Source: Gammaproteobacteria bacterium (GTDB lineage: Bacteria > Pseudomonadota > Gammaproteobacteria > Pseudomonadales > Azotimanducaceae). Taken from it: a DNA stretch of 36,344 nt. Of this stretch, positions 33,338-36,344 are shown piece by piece (the stretch's first letter is position 1; every line of letters begins with the position of its first letter). The stretch covers positions 1 through 36,344 of the forward strand of contig JAPPHD010000160.1 in NCBI GenBank assembly GCA_028821125.1, read 5' to 3'. A program made the translations under genes and the position numbers. The notes under the pieces are model-generated. The model saw only the letters and a list, made by a program, of their open reading frames with translations. It did no database searches and was not told where the DNA came from.

Positions 33338-34537
33338 GTGGCCAGAGAAAAAATCCTGATCGCCGGGGGCGGCATCGGCGGCCTGACGGCGGCACTGTGC
33401 CTGGCAAGGGCCGGTTTCGAGGCGGTCGTGTTCGAGCAGGCGCCTGAATTCGGTGAAATCGGCGCCGGCATCCAATTGAGTCCGAACTGCTCGCGGGTGC
33501 TGCACCATCTAGGCCTGGCCCCGGCACTGGAGAAGTGTTCCTTCCTGCCGCAAGGAACCGAGTTCAGGGCCTGGGATACGGGAAGGCTGATCGCTTCATC
33601 AACGCTCGGGGAGAACGTGCGCGAGCGCTACGGGGCTCCGTACTACCACATCCATCGCGGCGACCTGCTCGGGCTGCTGGTGGAGGCGGCACGACAGGAC
33701 GAGGCGATCGAGTTGCGCGCGGCCTCCAGGGTGGATGGCTTTTCCCAGGATGCGAGCGGCGTTCGCATCACCTCGAACGGCCGATTGGAGGAAGGCGATG
33801 CGCTGATCGGGGCGGACGGCATTCATTCCACGGTGCGCGCCGGACTGTTCGGCCGGGAGTCGCCCACGTTTACGGGCAACCTGGCATGGCGTGCCCTGGT
33901 GCCCGCAGACCGCCTGCCGCGGGGCATGCTTCATCCCGTTGCGACGGTGTGGTGGGGCCCGGGGAGGCACTTTGTCTGCTACTACTTGCGCAGGGGAACG
34001 TTGCTCAACTGCGTGTGCGTTGTCGAAAAGGACGGCTGGGAAGTGGAGTCGTGGACCGAGCGCGGCGAGCATGCCGAACTGAAGGGCGATTTCGCGGGCT
34101 GGAACGAACACATCCAGGCTCTCATTGACAACATGGACCGCGGCTCGCTTTACAAGTGGGCACTTCACGACCGGCCGCCGATGGCGCGGTGGGGAGAATC
34201 GGCCGTCACGCTGCTGGGCGACGCCTGCCATCCCACCCTGCCGTTCATGGCGCAGGGTGCGGCAATGGCGATCGAGGATGCAGCGGTGCTCGCACAGTGC
34301 CTGAGAGCCGACACGGGAACGGCGGCGGCGCTCAGGCGATACGAAGTCCTGCGTCGCGAGCGCACGGCGCTTGTGCAGAACGGTTCGCGCCGCAACGCTC
34401 GAGTGTTCCACCTGCGCGGTTTCAAGGCCTGGCTCCGAAACCAGGCGGCGAGGCGGGCGTCCGGGCGAGTTACCGACAGACTGTTTCGGTACGATGCGCT
34501 GACGGCGGCGAGCCGGAATCCCCCCGCCCGCTCTTGA
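33338..34537 (+). CDS. FAD-dependent monooxygenase (salicylate-hydroxylase/UbiH-like)
   Basis: This 399-aa class A flavoprotein should hydroxylate an aromatic ring using NAD(P)H. The dinucleotide motif is ILIAGGGIGGLTAAL at the N-terminus; EFGEIGAGIQLSPN is typical of salicylate and 3-hydroxybenzoate 6-hydroxylases; LIGADGIHSTVR is the DG motif; LLGDACHPTLPFMAQGAAMAIEDA is the second FAD motif. The start is GTG with aggaa upstream. It precedes the fumarylacetoacetate-hydrolase-family gene by 107 bases. A gentisate-like route (hydroxylase plus ring-product hydrolase) is a fair reading, but no ring-cleavage dioxygenase is seen between them. Confidence 0.92.
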   Translation: MAREKILIAGGGIGGLTAALCLARAGFEAVVFEQAPEFGEIGAGIQLSPNCSRVLHHLGLAPALEKCSFLPQGTEFRAWDTGRLIASSTLGENVRERYGAPYYHIHRGDLLGLLVEAARQDEAIELRAASRVDGFSQDASGVRITSNGRLEEGDALIGADGIHSTVRAGLFGRESPTFTGNLAWRALVPADRLPRGMLHPVATVWWGPGRHFVCYYLRRGTLLNCVCVVEKDGWEVESWTERGEHAELKGDFAGWNEHIQALIDNMDRGSLYKWALHDRPPMARWGESAVTLLGDACHPTLPFMAQGAAMAIEDAAVLAQCLRADTGTAAALRRYEVLRRERTALVQNGSRRNARVFHLRGFKAWLRNQAARRASGRVTDRLFRYDALTAASRNPPARS

Positions 34538-34644
34538 GTACCGCAGGATAGGCAGGGATGATGTGACGCTGTGCGTGCGGCAGAGGCAGCGCCCGGGTAG
34601 CCGCATGTATGCCGGGTGACGGGTCGAACCACCGGAGACAAGAA

Positions 34645-35550
34645 ATGGGATTCAAACTGGTCAATGTCGATGGCCGAGCCGCACTGGCCTCGGATGGACA
34701 TTATTACGACTTGAACGAGATCAGTGGCGGGGCCGTCAGCGACGACCCGATGCAGGCATTGGCGGCGGCTTCGCAACTGTCAGCGCTGAACGCGGCGTTG
34801 GGCGGCATGACGCCCGCGGGCAATCTTGCGGACGCGAACCTGCTTGCGCCGGTGCCCCGGCCGCCACAGGGCTTCGGAATCGGCCTGAACTACCGCAAGC
34901 ACGCGGAAGAGGCCAACATGGACATCCCGGAGGTGCCGATGGTATTCACGAAGTACCCGGCATCGGTTACCGGCCCCACCGGCGACGTCGTTTTGCGCAG
35001 CAACTACGTCGACTACGAAGGCGAACTGGTTGTCGTCATCGGCGCGCCGGCCAAGGATGTCGCCGTCGAGGATGGCTGGCGGCATGTTGCGGGACTGTGC
35101 GTCGGCCAGGACATCTCCGACCGGGCGGTGCAGTTCGCCTCGACGCCGCCGCAGTTCAACCTCGGCAAGTCCTTCGACACCTTCTCGCCGTTGGGCCCGA
35201 TGGTTGTTTCCCCCGACGCCCTCGACAACCCGGGCGCCTTGCGGCTTACCACCCGCGTAAACGGCGAAGTGCGCCAGGACGACACCACGGGCGACCTCAT
35301 CTTCGACGTGCCGGCCCTGGTGTCCTACCTGTCGCACATAATGACGCTGCAGACCGGTGACGTGATTTTCACCGGTACGCCGAGCGGGGTCGGCGCCGTC
35401 CAGGGCCTCTTCCTGCGTGACGGCGACGAGGTGGTGACCACCATCGAGGGCCTTGGCACCATGACCAACCGTTGCGTGCGCGGTCCGGATCATCCGAATG
35501 CGACGGCCGTGACGCCGTTTGTTGCGGGGATCGCGGCCAGGAAAGACTAG
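34645..35550 (+). CDS. Fumarylacetoacetate hydrolase family protein
   Basis: This 301-aa enzyme hydrolyses, hydrates or isomerises 2-oxo or 3-keto acids made by aromatic ring cleavage (fumarylpyruvate or oxopentenedioate hydrolases are relatives). The FAH-domain marks are GIGLNYRKHAEE (about 78-89), the metal site YVDYEGELVVVIG with E125 and E127, VGQDISDRAVQ with D156, and LGKSFDTFSPLGP. The C-terminal strand GDVIFTGTPSGVG is nearly invariant in the family. The ATG at 34645 follows ggaga at good spacing. Located right after the monooxygenase, with which it probably forms an aromatic-degradation unit. The leftmost 70 residues vary in the family. Confidence 0.92.
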   Translation: MGFKLVNVDGRAALASDGHYYDLNEISGGAVSDDPMQALAAASQLSALNAALGGMTPAGNLADANLLAPVPRPPQGFGIGLNYRKHAEEANMDIPEVPMVFTKYPASVTGPTGDVVLRSNYVDYEGELVVVIGAPAKDVAVEDGWRHVAGLCVGQDISDRAVQFASTPPQFNLGKSFDTFSPLGPMVVSPDALDNPGALRLTTRVNGEVRQDDTTGDLIFDVPALVSYLSHIMTLQTGDVIFTGTPSGVGAVQGLFLRDGDEVVTTIEGLGTMTNRCVRGPDHPNATAVTPFVAGIAARKD

Positions 35551-35661
35551 CTCTGCGGCCGTAGCGGGGACTCTGTTCGATGACATTCTCGCACGGAACA
35601 ACGTTCAACTCCTTGATTTCAATAGATATTCTATTTGACATAATACCAGTGACTCGGCACC

Positions 35662-35776
35662 GAGAGCAGGTATGCGGTACGGGTATCCGGCACGCCAAGC
35701 GGACGCGTTGTCGTGGAATTCGAGGGCGCAGGGGTGCTTTAAAGGTGCCGGATACCCGCACCGCACACCTACTCTC
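35662..35776. repeat. 32-bp inverted repeat around a 51-base centre
   Basis: Arms 35662-35693 and 35745-35776 match at 29 of 32 positions. All three differences are of the kind that gives G-U pairs in minus-strand RNA (they would be A-C mismatches in plus-strand RNA). The arms read through GCGGTRCGGGTATCCGGCAC. The element lies 112 bases after the FAH-family stop and before the integrase region. No gene is seen in 35551-35949 apart from this repeat and the integrase leader. It may be a MITE relic, a REP-like palindrome or a minus-strand structured transcript. Confidence 0.7.
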
Positions 35777-35821
35777 TCCCAGCGGGTTTCTGTTCTTGCG
35801 CGAGAGCAAACCGGGTGTTTT

Positions 35822-36030
35822 TCAGGGGTTCCGAGGGTCGCACAAGGTCCTCTTAACACTTTGATAAACATAAAGTTTTAGGTACTTCGCGTCTCATCGC
35901 GGCACACTGCATCAACGTAAATTTGTAGTGCCGAAAGGAGTACCCAAACATGACCAATCGACCCAAAATGCTGTCCGCCACCTTCGTCAAGAACGTCAAC
36001 GTGCCCGGCCGTTACGGCGACGGGCGCGGA
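35822..36030 (+). repeat. Tandem leader-plus-integrase-start repeat, copy 1
   Basis: The unit begins tcagggg, has a leader holding ttgataaacat (35861) and gcggcacac (35899), and ends in an integrase start up to codons GRYGDGRG. Copy 2 (36031-36267) has the same order with 219- to 237-base offsets, the change reflecting small indels. See the two integrase entries for the coding part. Confidence 0.75.
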
Positions 36031-36075
36031 TCAGGGGTCGCAGGGCTTCTCGGGATGACTCCCAAAGTCCTTTAA
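35950..36075 (+). pseudogene. Truncated integrase N-terminus (41 codons)
   Basis: A good RBS (aaaggag) precedes an ATG, and MTNRPKMLSATFVKNVNVPG followed by RYGDGRG is the N-terminus of a tyrosine recombinase. After codon 27 the sequence switches to the leader of the second copy and reaches a stop at 36073. Of 20 compared codons, eight differ only at synonymous sites and two alter residues, relative to the intact copy. That pattern means both derive from functional integrases and are not a fresh duplication. Probably a relic left by stepwise island insertion. Confidence 0.75.
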
Positions 36076-36267
36076 CCTTTTGATAAACATGAAGTTATTG
36101 CGCCTCGGCGTGTCACCGCGGCACACTCCATCTCGATCTTTCAGTGCAACCGAACGAGTAATGGAACCGACATGAAATCCGCAAGACCCATCAAACGACC
36201 CCAAATATTGTCCGCCACCTTCGTCAGGACCGTCAACGTTCCCGGACGCTACGGAGATGGTCGCGGC
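36031..36267 (+). repeat. Tandem leader-plus-integrase-start repeat, copy 2
   Basis: Second copy of the unit: tcagggg at 36031, ttgataaacat at 36080, gcggcacac at 36118, and an integrase start whose last shared codon is GGC at 36265. The junction between the copies lies exactly after the GDGRG codons of copy 1, a possible recombination point. Confidence 0.75.
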
Positions 36268-36344
36268 GGCCTCGGTCTGAGCCTTTTGGTGAGGCCCGCC
36301 TCGCGCGGTGGTCTCGCCAAATGCTGGACGCAGAGCGTCCGCAT
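36172..36344 (+). CDS. Tyrosine site-specific integrase, 5' part (runs off the window)
   Basis: Only 57 codons are present. MKSARPIKRPQILSATFVRT then VPGRYGDGRGGLGLSLLV and GGLAKCWTQSVR match the N-terminal (SAM-like/DUF4102-type) segment of genomic-island tyrosine recombinases; the catalytic R-H-R-Y domain would lie beyond 36344. Its orientation means the island body should extend to the right. No tRNA gene is seen upstream, so the attachment site is not the usual tRNA 3' end, unless it is inside the repeated leader. No strong SD is seen just before the ATG. Confidence 0.85.
   Translation, partial: MKSARPIKRPQILSATFVRTVNVPGRYGDGRGGLGLSLLVRPASRGGLAKCWTQSVR

Noticed and set aside
34615-34640. 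A GGTTCGACCC-like T-arm on the minus strand, suggesting a tRNA
   Set aside because: No matching acceptor stem, anticodon arm or D-arm can be formed from the sequence around it.
1-36344. CRISPR arrays
   Set aside because: No regularly spaced short direct repeats were seen on either strand.

Overview
The window looks like a GC-rich Gram-negative chromosome, most likely from an uncultured, probably marine or host-associated gammaproteobacterium. The evidence is a TonB-dependent receptor, outer-membrane barrels, a GlnD of enterobacterial length and an EF-P with the lysylation-type PGKGQA loop. The species cannot be named from sequence alone. Genes are tightly packed in short operons, and there is no rRNA or convincing tRNA.

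Layout, left to right. (1) 1-1001: a hypothetical minus-strand ORF and a ribbon-helix-helix/PIN toxin-antitoxin pair. (2) 1147-9945: one long catabolic operon: TonB receptor, small unknown protein, amidase-signature amidase, AtzA/TrzA-type aminohydrolase with an altered metal motif, Rieske oxygenase, second amidohydrolase, DUF59/PaaD-like Fe-S protein and VOC-fold protein. It reads as uptake, amide cleavage, deamination and ring hydroxylation of an unidentified N-containing compound. (3) 10001-13268, minus strand: outer-membrane barrel, small periplasmic CxxC protein, possible coupled small ORF and a secreted DUF885 protein. (4) 13371-14249, minus: a DUF547 gene whose C-terminal coding region is broken by three in-frame stops. 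(5) 14508-16606: GT-C membrane glycosyltransferase overlapping a GT2 polyprenyl-phosphate sugar synthase. (6) 16703-19928: alpha/beta hydrolase, MetE-C-like zinc methyltransferase and membrane-anchored M23 peptidase. (7) 20039-24774: a two-gene Mre11/Rad50-like (SbcCD or YhaO/YhaN type) nuclease-ATPase with a mid-protein membrane hairpin and an extra C-terminal region, followed by an AbrB/PIN toxin-antitoxin pair on the other strand. (8) 25707-28266: a tandem-GFA-domain protein divergent from a second, long Rieske oxygenase. (9) 28263-28531: a 269-bp MITE-like element with perfect 35-bp terminal inverted repeats, inserted exactly in the shared stop codons of two convergent genes. (10) 28528-33092: core chromosome with a membrane cyclase-like protein, efp and glnD. 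(11) 33338-35550: FAD monooxygenase and fumarylacetoacetate-hydrolase-family protein. (12) 35551-36344: an island edge with a 32-bp inverted repeat, a truncated integrase start and a second integrase start running off the end.

The main story is a xenobiotic or natural-product catabolic region with two Rieske oxygenases and no visible ferredoxin, reductase or regulator. It is interspersed with core genes and with marks of mobility: two toxin-antitoxin pairs, a MITE, and nested integrase relics. The items most worth a second look are the Mre11/Rad50-like pair, the MITE in overlapping stop codons, the DUF547 stop cluster, and the tandem integrase 5' ends.
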